From Paenibacillus sp. NEAU-GSW1 (lineage in GTDB: Bacteria; Bacillota; Bacilli; Paenibacillales; Paenibacillaceae), in assembly GCF_009737085.1 (NCBI RefSeq), contig NZ_WOVL01000004.1, positions 124,001-188,000 of the forward strand: 64,000 nucleotides of DNA, given 5' to 3'. The position numbers and the translations under genes are program-made. Below, one piece after another: positions 18,172 to 30,946 of the stretch. Position 1 is the first letter of the stretch; each line of letters begins with the position of its first letter. The notes under the pieces were generated by a model. That model saw nothing but the letters and a program-made list of their open reading frames with translations. It did not search any database and was not told the DNA's origin.

Positions 18172-19416
18172 TTATTTCACGATCGAATTTACCCGCACAC
18201 CGGAATCGGTAATATCCGTTTTAACCTTCAACACATAGGAAACGTCCGGAAACAATTCCGTCCATCTGCCTCCGATTTGCTTCCAGAGAGAAGGCTGCTC
18301 TTGATAAACCAACATTCCCCAGCCCATCGCATCGCTGTTCAGCTCTTTTTGCAGCCTGCGGATGGCATCCTGGACTTCGTCCCCGACGGCAGCGTCCATA
18401 AGCTTCCCGGCTTCCTCAAGCTGGCTTTCCTCTTTAACGCCCAAATCCGTGCACATAATCTCTTTAATGCTTCCCTTTACTTCCAGATCGACATGAATGA
18501 CAGGCTTTTGACTTTCTCCGTATTTCGGCTTTTCAGCCTTCATTTTTGCTTTAGAATGATACACTTCCACTATGAAATTCCCTTCCGAGCGGGGACAATC
18601 AAGCTTGACAACCGTACTTTTCACTTTGTTTTGCGTCCAAGACAGCCCTCTCGATTGCTTAGTCGTCAAGTAACCGACGAATCGCCCGTCCTTCAATATC
18701 GCCATTGTACTGAGCTTGGGCTCTACTTTCGGATGAATATGCTTCATATTTTCCTCATCGTTGCCCGCCGACTGTTCCCCCTCCAGCACTAGCGACGGAA
18801 CGGCGACCTGCTGTTTGCCGGCCATTGCATTTCGTGTAATGTCGTTGACTTTAACCAAATATTCTTGCCCTTGCGCGCTCTGGTTAATATCAAGCGTGTC
18901 GTGAATTTGGTTGGCCGGTATGGAATCCATTAAAGTCGTCGTTTGCAGCAGCTTCTCCGCGCTCGTTCCCCGCGCTATCATCACAGCAATATTTAAGCGA
19001 ATATCGGGATTACGCTCGATCAGATCAAGAAGCGGATAGACGCCTTTGCGAGCGGCGTCCTCTCCGATAATAAGCAGCCTGGTGTGCGAAAAGAACAGTC
19101 TTCTCGACGTTTTGCGCGTCATTTTTCGGATCGCCTCAAATACGGTATCGCCGGTTTCCGTGAACGTCATAACCGACATCCCTTCCACGGCCAGCTTATT
19201 TCCCGACGCCGCATTTTGCGCAAGCACCGTTTGCATCGTAACTCGCATTTTTTGCTTGCCTGTCGGATCATCGTCAATCCCCATCGCCATAACGACGCTT
19301 AACCTGTCCAAATGCCGTAAATCCCAACAGCCGCTAATGATCATCATGCCAAGCAGCATAGCTAGAATACCGACAATGGAAGCAGCTTTCCTCCCGAACC
19401 GACCGCGCGCTTTCAT
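18172..19416 (-). CDS. Germinant receptor C subunit, lipoprotein (Ger(x)C family)
   Basis: Lipid-anchored subunit of the germinant receptor, 414 residues. The signal sequence ends in a lipobox (MIISGC, Cys30) followed by WDLRHLDRLSVVMAMGID, the standard Ger(x)C opening. The remainder has the three-domain pattern of the family (for example TRKTSRRLFFSHTRLLIIGE). The ATG overlaps the gerA-like stop codon by four bases, which indicates coupled translation. Confidence 0.93.
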   Translation of the reverse strand: MKARGRFGRKAASIVGILAMLLGMMIISGCWDLRHLDRLSVVMAMGIDDDPTGKQKMRVTMQTVLAQNAASGNKLAVEGMSVMTFTETGDTVFEAIRKMTRKTSRRLFFSHTRLLIIGEDAARKGVYPLLDLIERNPDIRLNIAVMIARGTSAEKLLQTTTLMDSIPANQIHDTLDINQSAQGQEYLVKVNDITRNAMAGKQQVAVPSLVLEGEQSAGNDEENMKHIHPKVEPKLSTMAILKDGRFVGYLTTKQSRGLSWTQNKVKSTVVKLDCPRSEGNFIVEVYHSKAKMKAEKPKYGESQKPVIHVDLEVKGSIKEIMCTDLGVKEESQLEEAGKLMDAAVGDEVQDAIRRLQKELNSDAMGWGMLVYQEQPSLWKQIGGRWTELFPDVSYVLKVKTDITDSGVRVNSIVK

Positions 19417-21029
19417 TGCACAGGCTCCTCCCCTTCAAGCGCCTTCACATCCAAATCGGAGCGAGTAGGATTATCGGAAGCAAGCATTTGCGGCCTGTTT
19501 CGCAGCAGCCATAACGGCGCCCGGACGATCGAATCCATCCAGTCTTTGCCCATAAACGGAGAAAACGGCTTCATGTAGGGCATCCCTAACGAGCGCAAAT
19601 TGGTGAGGTGAAGAAGGACAAGGAGCACGATCAGCGATAATCCGTAAAAGCCGAGCGTCGATGCCGCCGCCAGCAGCAAGAAACGCAGCAGCCTTGCCGC
19701 GATGCCCAAATTGTAGGTTGGCGAGACGAAGCTTGTTATCGCTGTAAAAGCAACGACAATGACGACTGCCGGCGACACAATTCCCGCTTCAACGACTGAT
19801 TGGCCGATAACCATACCGCCTACAATCGAAATCGCGTTGCCGACGGCGCTTGGCATACGCACGACCGCCTCGCGAAGAATTTCGAACACAAATTCCATAA
19901 TGAAAGCTTCCAAATAGACCGGAAACGGAACGCCTTCCCGCTGCGCAACCAACTTAAGCAGCAGCGGCGTCGGAATCATTTCCTGATGATAGCCGACTAC
20001 CGCAACATACATAGACGGCATCGCCAACGCCAGAAAGAAGGAGAAGAAGCGCAGCAGCCGCAAAAAGGTGGCAACATCATATCGTTGATAGTAGTCTTCC
20101 GCTGCCTGAAAGAACATGTTGAAAATAGCGGGAGCAACTATCACAAACGGTGTTCCGTCTACGAGAATCGCGATTCTGCCTTCCAACAGGCTGGCAGCGA
20201 TCACATCCGGACGCTCATTGCTTAAGTAGGTAGGGAACGGCGTCCATTTCTGATCGGCAATCAGCTCTTCGATGTATCCGCTGTCCAATATGCCGTCAAT
20301 GTCAATCTCCCCCAGCCGATTGCGCAGCTCTTGCAGCACCCGCTCGTCGACTAAGCCTTTCATATACATAATGCCTACCGGCGTCTGCGTTTCGCGGCCG
20401 ATTGTCATCTGCTCCAGCCATAGCTTAGGACTGCGGATTTTACGCCTTATGAGCGCTGTATTGACACGCATCGATTCAACAAAGCCTTCGCGCGGTCCGC
20501 GAATCGTGACCTCCGACTTCGCCTCTTCGACGGATCGTCTCTCGCCGCCGACGCAGGAGGAAGCAATTGCTGTCGTTGAACCGTCCAGCAGCACAATGGC
20601 GTTCCCGGTAAACAATCCTTGGAACAGTTCTTTCCAGTTGTTCGCATCCTCAAGCCGTCCGCCGGATAACAGCTTGTTTTTCATCTCTTTCAGCGCTGCC
20701 TCAGGACGGTCTAACGGGTCCTCGTTCAGCGACGCAGCTTGAAGCGCCTCAACTACCGTTTCATTAACCCGCATCTCGTCAACCAAGCCTTGAATATATA
20801 GGAGAACTGCTTTTGCCTTGAACGGTCCCGGCAGCTCTAACTCGCGAATAACGACATCGCTGCTGTTGCCAAGCTCCGCTTTCAACTCGCTTATATTCGT
20901 ATCCAATTTCGCAGAAAGCTTCTTGTTCTCATAATCTGACAGATGCTGCTGCTCAATTTGATCGGATTTTGCTTGTTTTTTGTTTTGCTGCTTGCTGCCT
21001 CGGCTGCGCATATAGTCGCTAAACCTCAT
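19413..21029 (-). CDS. Germinant receptor A subunit (GerA family)
   Basis: Membrane subunit of the spore germinant receptor, 538 residues. It has a hydrophilic N-terminal domain with a Lys/Gln-rich start, the conserved block VEAKSEVTIRGPREGFVESMRVNTALIRRKI split here in two halves (EVTIRGPREGFVES, NTALIRRKI), and a C-terminal membrane domain with about five helices, including PFPVYLEAFIMEFVFEILREA. GGGAGGG lies seven bases before the ATG. First gene of the operon gerA-gerC-D-gerB and preceded by a candidate sigma-G promoter. Germinant specificity is unknown. Confidence 0.94.
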   Translation of the reverse strand: MRFSDYMRSRGSKQQNKKQAKSDQIEQQHLSDYENKKLSAKLDTNISELKAELGNSSDVVIRELELPGPFKAKAVLLYIQGLVDEMRVNETVVEALQAASLNEDPLDRPEAALKEMKNKLLSGGRLEDANNWKELFQGLFTGNAIVLLDGSTTAIASSCVGGERRSVEEAKSEVTIRGPREGFVESMRVNTALIRRKIRSPKLWLEQMTIGRETQTPVGIMYMKGLVDERVLQELRNRLGEIDIDGILDSGYIEELIADQKWTPFPTYLSNERPDVIAASLLEGRIAILVDGTPFVIVAPAIFNMFFQAAEDYYQRYDVATFLRLLRFFSFFLALAMPSMYVAVVGYHQEMIPTPLLLKLVAQREGVPFPVYLEAFIMEFVFEILREAVVRMPSAVGNAISIVGGMVIGQSVVEAGIVSPAVVIVVAFTAITSFVSPTYNLGIAARLLRFLLLAAASTLGFYGLSLIVLLVLLHLTNLRSLGMPYMKPFSPFMGKDWMDSIVRAPLWLLRNRPQMLASDNPTRSDLDVKALEGEEPVQ

Positions 21030-21063
21030 TCGAGTCCCTCCCGCAGCCAGTTTCGTTAACCTT

Positions 21064-21093
21064 TAGGATATCTATTCCATGGAATAATATGCA
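21064..21093 (-). promoter_or_regulatory. Candidate sigma-G promoter for the ger operon
   Basis: On the minus strand TGCATA (consensus TGAATA) and TATCCTA (consensus CATACTA) are 17 bases apart, and transcription would start about 30 bases before the A-subunit ATG. Forespore sigma-G control is the known rule for ger operons. The site overlaps the end of a doubtful small open frame. Confidence 0.6.
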
Positions 21094-21302
21094 CACGCCG
21101 CTGCTATTCCGCTAGCAATCGATATGCAGATTCGTTCGCAAAACTGCAAATGTACAGGAATCTCACTCGGAGCAGTATCCCCGCACCCGGACACTAGCGG
21201 AACGTCGACCGGCATATCGATCAACTGCACAAAAAAAAGAGCCGTCCCTATGCTCGCCGTATCCAAACGGTTCATAACGCCGCCGTACCGGATGTCAAGC
21301 AC
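21072..21302 (-). CDS. Doubtful small open frame, possibly frame-shifted
   Basis: A 76-codon frame starting GTG (LDIRYGGVMNRLDTAS) has no ribosome binding site. A strong one (GGAGG) and an ATG lie just upstream in another frame and give only MKNWLGSA before a stop. A single-base shift near that stop would join the two into one protein of about 83 residues starting MKNWLG. I do not recognise the product. It may be a decayed gene or a genuine sequence error. Confidence 0.3.
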   Translation of the reverse strand: MLDIRYGGVMNRLDTASIGTALFFVQLIDMPVDVPLVSGCGDTAPSEIPVHLQFCERICISIASGIAAACAYYSME

Positions 21303-21435
21303 TTCCCAGCCAATTTTTCATCGCAGCCTCCGCTTATGCTGTCTAACTGTGCATTGATAGCGCTATCATATTAACCTATGTCCGATTTACATGCTAGAGG
21401 CTATTTTTTGCATTCGGCTGTACAATCTGCTCCGA

Positions 21436-21485
21436 AAAAAAAGAAGACGCCATTAACGGCTGGCTGCTGCCAACGGCTAATGACG
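21436..21485 (-). terminator. Terminator after the chemoreceptor gene
   Basis: On the minus strand an imperfect stem (CATTAGCCGTTGGC with GCCAGCCGTTAATG) is followed by GCGTCTTC and eight T residues. Confidence 0.65.
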
Positions 21486-21507
21486 ATAATAAAAAGAGTA
21501 GGAAAGC

Positions 21508-23742
21508 TTAACGCTGACGCGACTCCGTCAGCTTGAATTGCCCGACAAGCTGCTGTAAAAATTTCGTGATCGATTCCACATTTTCCGACGTCTGACGGAC
21601 GTTATCCATCTCGCCGATCAGTTCATGCACTCTGCCCTCCACGTTAGAGGACACCTTTCGGTTCGTCATGCTGACAACGGCGATTTTCTCCATTAACTGC
21701 ACAACCTCGTCAACTGCCTTAGTCTTGCGACTGTCTTCGCTTTGCGCCGACCGCAGCGTACCCGCCGCCGCTGCGACAAGCTCAGTGCCTTCAGCAACGA
21801 CCTGAGTTCCTTCATCCATGGAAGCGTAAGCTTGTTTTGCTTCCTCATAGATTTGATGCGTGATGCCATGCACCTCTTCGGTCGACTTGCGTGTCATATC
21901 GGCGAGCTTGCGAATTTCCGCTGCCACGACGGCGAAACCCCGTCCCTGCTCGCCGACGCGAGCTGCTTCTATAGAAGCGTTAAGCGCAAGCAAGTTCGTT
22001 TGCGCCGATATTTCTTCAATGACCTGCAGCACGCCGCGAATCTCATCCACCGTTTGCATAAACCGGCGAATCGTATCATTCGTGTCTCCAACCTTCGTTG
22101 AAATATGGCTCATCTTCTCGCCGATACGGTCCACCTCGGACTGCGCTGCCGCAATTTGCTCCGCCGCCTGAAGCTCGATCGTCCGCAGTGTATCCCTCAT
22201 CGCATCAGCCGCGTCCTTAGCCATATCAATATCCTTCAACTGAAGGCGAATGCTGCCGATCATCTCGCCAACTTGTCCGCTTACCCGTTCAGTCGACTTC
22301 GCAGTCACCGACGCTGAATCATTAAGCGCATTCTGACTGGACAGCACGTCCGATGCAGCCAGCTTTACCTGGAGCATAATGCCTTCGAGCGAGTCGATCA
22401 TGTTGTTGATCCATTTCGCCAATTCGCGAAGCTCATCGTTATCGAACTGCTCCGGCTGCAGCCGTTGCGTCAGATCGCCTTTGCCTTCCGCATTGATGCG
22501 GATAAAACGGTTTATACGGCTAAGATGCCCGACCACTCTGCCTGATTCCTTCCTTTGCAGAACGCCTCCGAATAGCGTGCCGAACAATATCGCAAACACG
22601 CCAACCGCAGCGGCCGTCACCCATGGCGAGACTTGTCCCATTCCCGACAACAGACCGGCAAGCGCAGCAATAAGCAGCGCTTGCGCTAGCGTCAGCCGCA
22701 AATGCAGCATATGCTGGCGCCATTCGATGCTTCGGATTCTGTACACCTCTTCAAGATCACCTTCGCACATCATTCCCCACACATCCGGGCAATGCGGCAG
22801 CTGAAACGTAACCCCTTTGCCGATAACGGCAATGTGGCGATAGTCGGAGTAGCCCGGAAATTCAACGAACAGATTGCTGCCGTTGCGAATCGTATTCGCG
22901 ACGCCAGGGTGCAATTGGCCCGTAGCCGGGTCAGTAAACATAATTTCGAATTCGGTATGCTCTTTAATCGATACCGTTCCCCAATCGGTAGTTACGCCGT
23001 CCTTCAAATTTTCACCGTGTGTGAACGTTCTGTCCTCAAATCGGCTGCGGGACAATGCCGTACCCAGCGCGATATGCGTATTCAGCATCGGCTTCGCCAT
23101 AAATATGTAATTATCGCCCGAATCCGGGTATACATGGCCGGACTCTCGTTGAATCAAATCGCCCAACACATCGTTAGGCACTCGTCCGCACAGCGTTCCG
23201 CGATATTCGCCGTTAGCAACAATCGGCTGCATGAACATCAGCGTCACTTTATCGTGGAAAGAAGAGCTTCTTGATCCGAGCATTAATGTCCGGTCATCCC
23301 CGAATGGACCGAATAAACACGGGCGAGGTTTTCCGCTTCCGCCGCTCTGAATGTACTGCAGGCCGGGAGATAGAATGCTGCCAGCGGCATATATAGCTCC
23401 TTCATGCGTATCATTGGTAGAAACGATGACCTCCCCTAACGTATTCAAAACAAAAACCTCTGTCAAATCATTTCCCCGCGCATATATTCGCTCCAGCTGG
23501 CGCAATACAGATTGCTTGTCTGCACCGTCCAACAGCACTTGGCTGCTTGGCCATTGATTGGCCAACTGCTCAGCCAGCCGTTCCATTAAGCCCCAATATT
23601 CCTCCGACCATGACAACAATAAATCTTTACGGGTTTCGGCAATTCCTTCGAAAATATTTTCCACATCTTCCTTCATGCTTTTGTTGAGGCTCCACGAAAC
23701 CCATAATGGCAATCCCTTCTTCGCTCCCACCCAATCAAACAT
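21508..23742 (-). CDS. Methyl-accepting chemotaxis protein with N-terminal sensor and mid-protein membrane hairpin
   Basis: Chemoreceptor, 744 residues. The C-terminal signalling tip is clear ([20 protein letters not shown], then [18 protein letters not shown]). A HAMP-like segment ([18 protein letters not shown]) follows two closely spaced helices at about 348-370 and 374-396. The first 340 residues look like a Cache/PDC-type sensor ([14 protein letters not shown]), but no N-terminal membrane helix or signal peptide is visible. The start has GGGGGA seven bases upstream; an ATG 11 codons earlier lacks a ribosome binding site. The ligand is unknown. Confidence 0.9.
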   Translation of the reverse strand: MFDWVGAKKGLPLWVSWSLNKSMKEDVENIFEGIAETRKDLLLSWSEEYWGLMERLAEQLANQWPSSQVLLDGADKQSVLRQLERIYARGNDLTEVFVLNTLGEVIVSTNDTHEGAIYAAGSILSPGLQYIQSGGSGKPRPCLFGPFGDDRTLMLGSRSSSFHDKVTLMFMQPIVANGEYRGTLCGRVPNDVLGDLIQRESGHVYPDSGDNYIFMAKPMLNTHIALGTALSRSRFEDRTFTHGENLKDGVTTDWGTVSIKEHTEFEIMFTDPATGQLHPGVANTIRNGSNLFVEFPGYSDYRHIAVIGKGVTFQLPHCPDVWGMMCEGDLEEVYRIRSIEWRQHMLHLRLTLAQALLIAALAGLLSGMGQVSPWVTAAAVGVFAILFGTLFGGVLQRKESGRVVGHLSRINRFIRINAEGKGDLTQRLQPEQFDNDELRELAKWINNMIDSLEGIMLQVKLAASDVLSSQNALNDSASVTAKSTERVSGQVGEMIGSIRLQLKDIDMAKDAADAMRDTLRTIELQAAEQIAAAQSEVDRIGEKMSHISTKVGDTNDTIRRFMQTVDEIRGVLQVIEEISAQTNLLALNASIEAARVGEQGRGFAVVAAEIRKLADMTRKSTEEVHGITHQIYEEAKQAYASMDEGTQVVAEGTELVAAAAGTLRSAQSEDSRKTKAVDEVVQLMEKIAVVSMTNRKVSSNVEGRVHELIGEMDNVRQTSENVESITKFLQQLVGQFKLTESRQR

Positions 23743-23775
23743 CGGCAATTCCCCCGCATCCAAAGTCTTCCTCAT

Positions 23776-23800
23776 TATATGTTAGTAATTCTAACATATA
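23776..23800. promoter_or_regulatory. Perfect 10-bp inverted repeat upstream of the chemoreceptor gene
   Basis: TATATGTTAG, TAATT, CTAACATATA. It lies about 35 bases before the chosen start codon and has no adjacent T run, so an operator or mRNA leader hairpin is more likely than a terminator. Confidence 0.5.
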
Positions 23801-23872
23801 AATAACATTTATATAACGTATTTCTTATTTTTATTTTTAGATTCATATATTCGTCATTATTTTGCGGTTAAC

Positions 23873-23923
23873 ACAAAAAAATCAATCATATTCACACGAT
23901 ATTTCGCGTGAATATGATTGATT
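23873..23923 (-). terminator. Strong terminator (16-bp perfect stem)
   Basis: On the minus strand AATCAATCATATTCAC pairs perfectly with GTGAATATGATTGATT across a 12-base loop, and a run of T residues follows. It ends the transcript that carries cpsB and the permease remnant and isolates the chemoreceptor gene. Confidence 0.85.
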
Positions 23924-23940
23924 TAATCAAAATAACGATA

Positions 23941-24180
23941 TTAGCTTTCATTCCGCAAACGAATAGATTGTTTCTGCTTGCCCGCGCAGTACATGAGCCA
24001 CATGAAATACGGCGCGCCGAAAAGAGCCGCTACAAGTCCCGAAGGAAGCTCGCGCGGCGTAAGTATGGATCGGCCAACTGTATCGGCAAGCACGAGCAGA
24101 AGCGAATACGAGCCAGGCAAGCCAAGGCCCGCCAATCAGAGCGGTTACAGCGCCGGCAGGAAGCGGTCCGAGCGAGATGG
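23941..24180 (-). pseudogene. Remnant of a FecCD-type iron-siderophore ABC permease C-terminus
   Basis: Two short stretches in different minus-strand frames each resemble the conserved C-terminus of FecCD permeases. The first is PLPAGAVTALIGGPWLAWLV. The second is LVLADTVGRSILTPRELPSG with GLVAALFGAPYFMWLM. They overlap out of frame, the rest of the roughly 330-residue permease is missing, and no transporter partner genes are near. It directly follows the cpsB stop codon and ends before a strong terminator. Most simply, the decayed end of one or two permease genes left by deletion. Confidence 0.7.
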
Positions 24181-24192
24181 CAGTTTGTACAT

Positions 24193-24978
24193 TTATTGTC
24201 GGAATAATGATTTCAGCTTATCCCAGCCTCCGCTTCTCGGCAGGCTTGCCTCGCTTGGCGCTGCGGCGATCTCTTCGCTCTGCAAGAGCCTTGCAGCATT
24301 GCGCGCGTAGTAGTCGCTCCATTGTTCTCCAAGTGTGCCTGCCGCTCTTTCAAACGCTTCTTTCATCCGAAATCCGCGCCATTCCAGATGATGCGCGTCC
24401 GATGCGATGAAATGGATTAACCTATGGCGGCATAAATGCCAAGCAGCGCGCTCGATCGTTCTGCCGAAACCGCCAACCAAGGAATGGCTGGTCACTTGCG
24501 CATAAGCGCCCAGAGCGATTAATTCAGCCAATCGTTCCGGGTGCTTGACGATTTCCGCATTGCGCTCGGGATGCGCAATTACGGCGCTGATCCCCGCCAA
24601 TTTCAGTTCATAAACGAGCTGATCCATATGTTCTGGAATTCGCGATGAAGGCATCTCCAGCAGCACATACTTCGATCCGGCTAGAGGAAGAAGCAGTCCG
24701 TTATCCCAATTGTTCAGCAAATGATGATGCACATGAATTTCTTGTCCGCTATGAACAGTCAGCGGTATTTGCTGCTCCGTTAGCATTGCGTTCATTGTGT
24801 TTACCAGCTCATTTACTTTAGCCGCGCTATTATTATATCTGCCGTCAAAGTGATGAGGCGTCGCAATGATATCGGTTATGCCTTCCGCGGAAGCGGCTGC
24901 CGCAAGCGCCATCGCCTCATTCCAGTCTGCAGCCCCGTCATCTAGGCCAGGCAATAGATGCGAATGGATATCTATCAT
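24193..24978 (-). CDS. CpsB/YwqE-type metal-dependent tyrosine-protein phosphatase
   Basis: PHP-fold phosphatase of 261 residues that removes phosphate from bacterial tyrosine kinases controlling capsule or exopolysaccharide synthesis. Metal-ligand motifs are visible: DIHSHLLPGLDDGA at the N-terminus, IATPHHFDGRY, HPERN and SDAHHL. The ATG at MIDIHSHLL has AAAGGGGG upstream and gives the standard N-terminus; the frame extends 13 codons further. No kinase (CpsC/D) or polysaccharide cluster is adjacent, so this is an orphan copy. Confidence 0.9.
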   Translation of the reverse strand: MIDIHSHLLPGLDDGAADWNEAMALAAAASAEGITDIIATPHHFDGRYNNSAAKVNELVNTMNAMLTEQQIPLTVHSGQEIHVHHHLLNNWDNGLLLPLAGSKYVLLEMPSSRIPEHMDQLVYELKLAGISAVIAHPERNAEIVKHPERLAELIALGAYAQVTSHSLVGGFGRTIERAAWHLCRHRLIHFIASDAHHLEWRGFRMKEAFERAAGTLGEQWSDYYARNAARLLQSEEIAAAPSEASLPRSGGWDKLKSLFRQ

Positions 24979-25089
24979 TCGTGCCGCCCCCTTTCTGTAA
25001 ATCGCAGCGCTATACACTTTCTTCCATTGTGAAAGAAGGCTATGCCTCTGTCAAACGCCATCAGTCCCAATTTGAATGCAATTTTGCAC

Positions 25090-25137
25090 AAAAAAAAAAC
25101 ACCGCTCAAGCTCTCAAAAGAGATGCTTGAGCAGTGT
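25090..25137 (-). terminator. Terminator of the atp operon
   Basis: On the minus strand CACTGCTCAAGC pairs with GCTTGAGCGGTG, and a long T run follows. It lies directly after atpC. Confidence 0.92.
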
Positions 25138-25152
25138 TTGCTTTACTGCGAA

Positions 25153-25554
25153 TTAACGCTGCGTCACGTTGATCCGGTTCATTGCGCGTTGCAGAGCAAG
25201 CTCTGCACGGCGGTAGTCAACCTCGTCGCGTTTCGCTTTCAGACGTTGTTCAGCGCGTTCTTTCGCTGCTTGCGCACGGTTTACGTCGATATCTGTGGAA
25301 AGCTCAGCGCTCTCCGCAAGAATAACGATTTTGTCCTTGCGGACTTCAATGAAGCCGCCGCTGGCTGCGATAACGTCCGCCTTGTTGCCGTCGCGTTTAA
25401 TTACGATTGGAGCGATGCGAAGCGGAGTAACGAGCGGAATGTGGTTCGGCAAAATGCCGAGCTCGCCTTCCACGCCGGTTACGCTAACCATGTTAGCCGT
25501 TTCCGCATATACTTTGCGCTCCGGGGTTACGATTTCAACTAAAAAGGTACTCAT
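25153..25554 (-). CDS. atpC: ATP synthase epsilon subunit
   Basis: Central-stalk subunit of the F1 sector that couples rotation and can inhibit ATP hydrolysis; 133 residues. It has the N-terminal beta-sandwich (VEIVTPERKVYAETANMVSV, GELGILPNHIPLVTPL) and a C-terminal helical hairpin rich in Ala, Glu and Arg (RAQAAKERAEQRLKAKR). GGAGG precedes the ATG. Last gene of the atp operon. Confidence 0.97.
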   Translation of the reverse strand: MSTFLVEIVTPERKVYAETANMVSVTGVEGELGILPNHIPLVTPLRIAPIVIKRDGNKADVIAASGGFIEVRKDKIVILAESAELSTDIDVNRAQAAKERAEQRLKAKRDEVDYRRAELALQRAMNRINVTQR

Positions 25555-25578
25555 GTGGATTCCTCCCGCCTTTCGCTA

Positions 25579-27869
<2,291 letters not shown>

Positions 27870-27930
27870 TGCTTTTCACCCGCCTTTGTTGCCCGGCCTG
27901 CGCGATAATGCGCAGACCGAACCTGGTGTT

Positions 27931-27973
27931 GGTAGGAGTAAGAACCTACGCCCGTACCATTCAGAACGGGCGT
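27931..27973 (-). promoter_or_regulatory. Paired hairpins between atpA and atpG
   Basis: In the 121-base atpA-atpG gap, ACGCCCG pairs with CGGGCGT around a 12-base loop and GTAGG pairs with CCTAC beside it. No T run follows on the minus strand. It may stabilise or process the atp mRNA and so adjust subunit ratios; that is inference. Confidence 0.45.
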
Positions 27974-27990
27974 TTATTTATGCGTCAAGC

Positions 27991-29520
<1,530 letters not shown>

Positions 29521-29530
29521 CTACCGTACA

Positions 29531-30070
29531 TTAGATTTTAAACGATTTTTGTAAACGATCCAGCTTGCCGGACAAGCTTCCGTCATACAGACGATCGCCG
29601 ATGCGCACTTGTACGCCGCCGAGCAAAGTTGGCTCTACGATTTGCTGTGCAATAATTTTCTTCCCTGTCAATTGATTGAACTGGTTAACAACTTCCGTAA
29701 ACTCAGCTACAGACAATTGCGCAGCGGAATATATAGTTGCGTGAGCTTGACCAAGCGCTTCTCCCGCAATTTTTGTATAAGCTTCGGACACTTCCAAAAT
29801 AACATCTTGGCGTCCGCGAACGACAAGAAGCTCAAGCGTGTTCAATACAATAGAAGAAACACGATCGCCGAATGCCGATTTCAATACTGCAATTTTGTTC
29901 TCTGGTGCAATGTTAGGGAAAGAAAGGAACTTAGCAGCGTCTTGATCCTGTTCCAGAGCTTGAGCGATCAGCTTAAGCTGGTCTTCAACCTCGGAAACAA
30001 TTCCATTCTGCTGAGCGAGCTCGAACAATGCTTTGGCGTAGCGCTTCGCTACGACTGTGTCCCGGCTCAT
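29531..30070 (-). CDS. atpH: ATP synthase delta subunit
   Basis: Peripheral-stalk subunit that sits on top of F1; 179 residues. Family features include VAKRYAKALFELAQQNG at the N-terminus and the C-terminal DPTLLGGV-like segment, here EPTLLGGVQVRIGDRLYDGS. Its ATG overlaps the atpF stop by four bases. Confidence 0.95.
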   Translation of the reverse strand: MSRDTVVAKRYAKALFELAQQNGIVSEVEDQLKLIAQALEQDQDAAKFLSFPNIAPENKIAVLKSAFGDRVSSIVLNTLELLVVRGRQDVILEVSEAYTKIAGEALGQAHATIYSAAQLSVAEFTEVVNQFNQLTGKKIIAQQIVEPTLLGGVQVRIGDRLYDGSLSGKLDRLQKSFKI

Positions 30071-30549
30071 TTGCTTCCTACTTCTTTCAGGTATTGATTA
30101 ACCAACTGCTCCTGAGATTTTTCGTCGATTTGCTTCTCGATAATTTTCGATGCGATTTTGACGGAGATACCGCCCACTTCGGTACGAAGCGCGGCGATCG
30201 CTTTGTTTTTCTCGCTCTCGATATCTTTCAAAGCGTCATCCTTCAGGCGAGTTGCTTCCGATTTAGCCGATTGTACGATATCGTCGGCTGTTTTCGTGCT
30301 TGTCGCTCTAGCTTGCTCGATAATGTCGTAAGCTTCTTTGCGCGCTTGTTCAAGCGCCGCTTTCTGCTCAGCCATATTCTCTTCAGCCTGCTTGCGGCTG
30401 GATTCTGCCGTGTTCATTTGTTCGAGCACCAACTGTCTGCGTTGCTCCATAATGCTGAACAATGGTCCGAAGGCATACTTGTTCAGAAGCCAGTACAAAA
30501 TGCCGAAAGCAACCATTGCGATTACTGTAGATTCCCATTGCCAATCCAT
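30067..30549 (-). CDS. atpF: ATP synthase b subunit
   Basis: Peripheral-stalk subunit of 160 residues. An N-terminal membrane helix (STVIAMVAFGILYWLLNKY) is followed by a long charged coiled coil rich in Ala, Glu, Lys and Gln. The ATG at MDWQWES has AAGGAG eight bases upstream. The GTG three codons earlier overlaps the ribosome binding site and is less likely. Confidence 0.95.
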   Translation of the reverse strand: MDWQWESTVIAMVAFGILYWLLNKYAFGPLFSIMEQRRQLVLEQMNTAESSRKQAEENMAEQKAALEQARKEAYDIIEQARATSTKTADDIVQSAKSEATRLKDDALKDIESEKNKAIAALRTEVGGISVKIASKIIEKQIDEKSQEQLVNQYLKEVGSK

Positions 30550-30638
30550 TGCTGCCACTCCTTCCTCAACACAGAATTGTCTAAATCATAACGAAGGCGA
30601 AGAGGGCTAGGCCTTCCCCGCCAGTTGCGAATGGTCAA

Positions 30639-30890
<252 letters not shown>

Positions 30891-30946
30891 TTATAACTTA
30901 ACCCTCGCATGATAGCGCGGGTGTCAAACGCTTTGTTGCTTCATTA

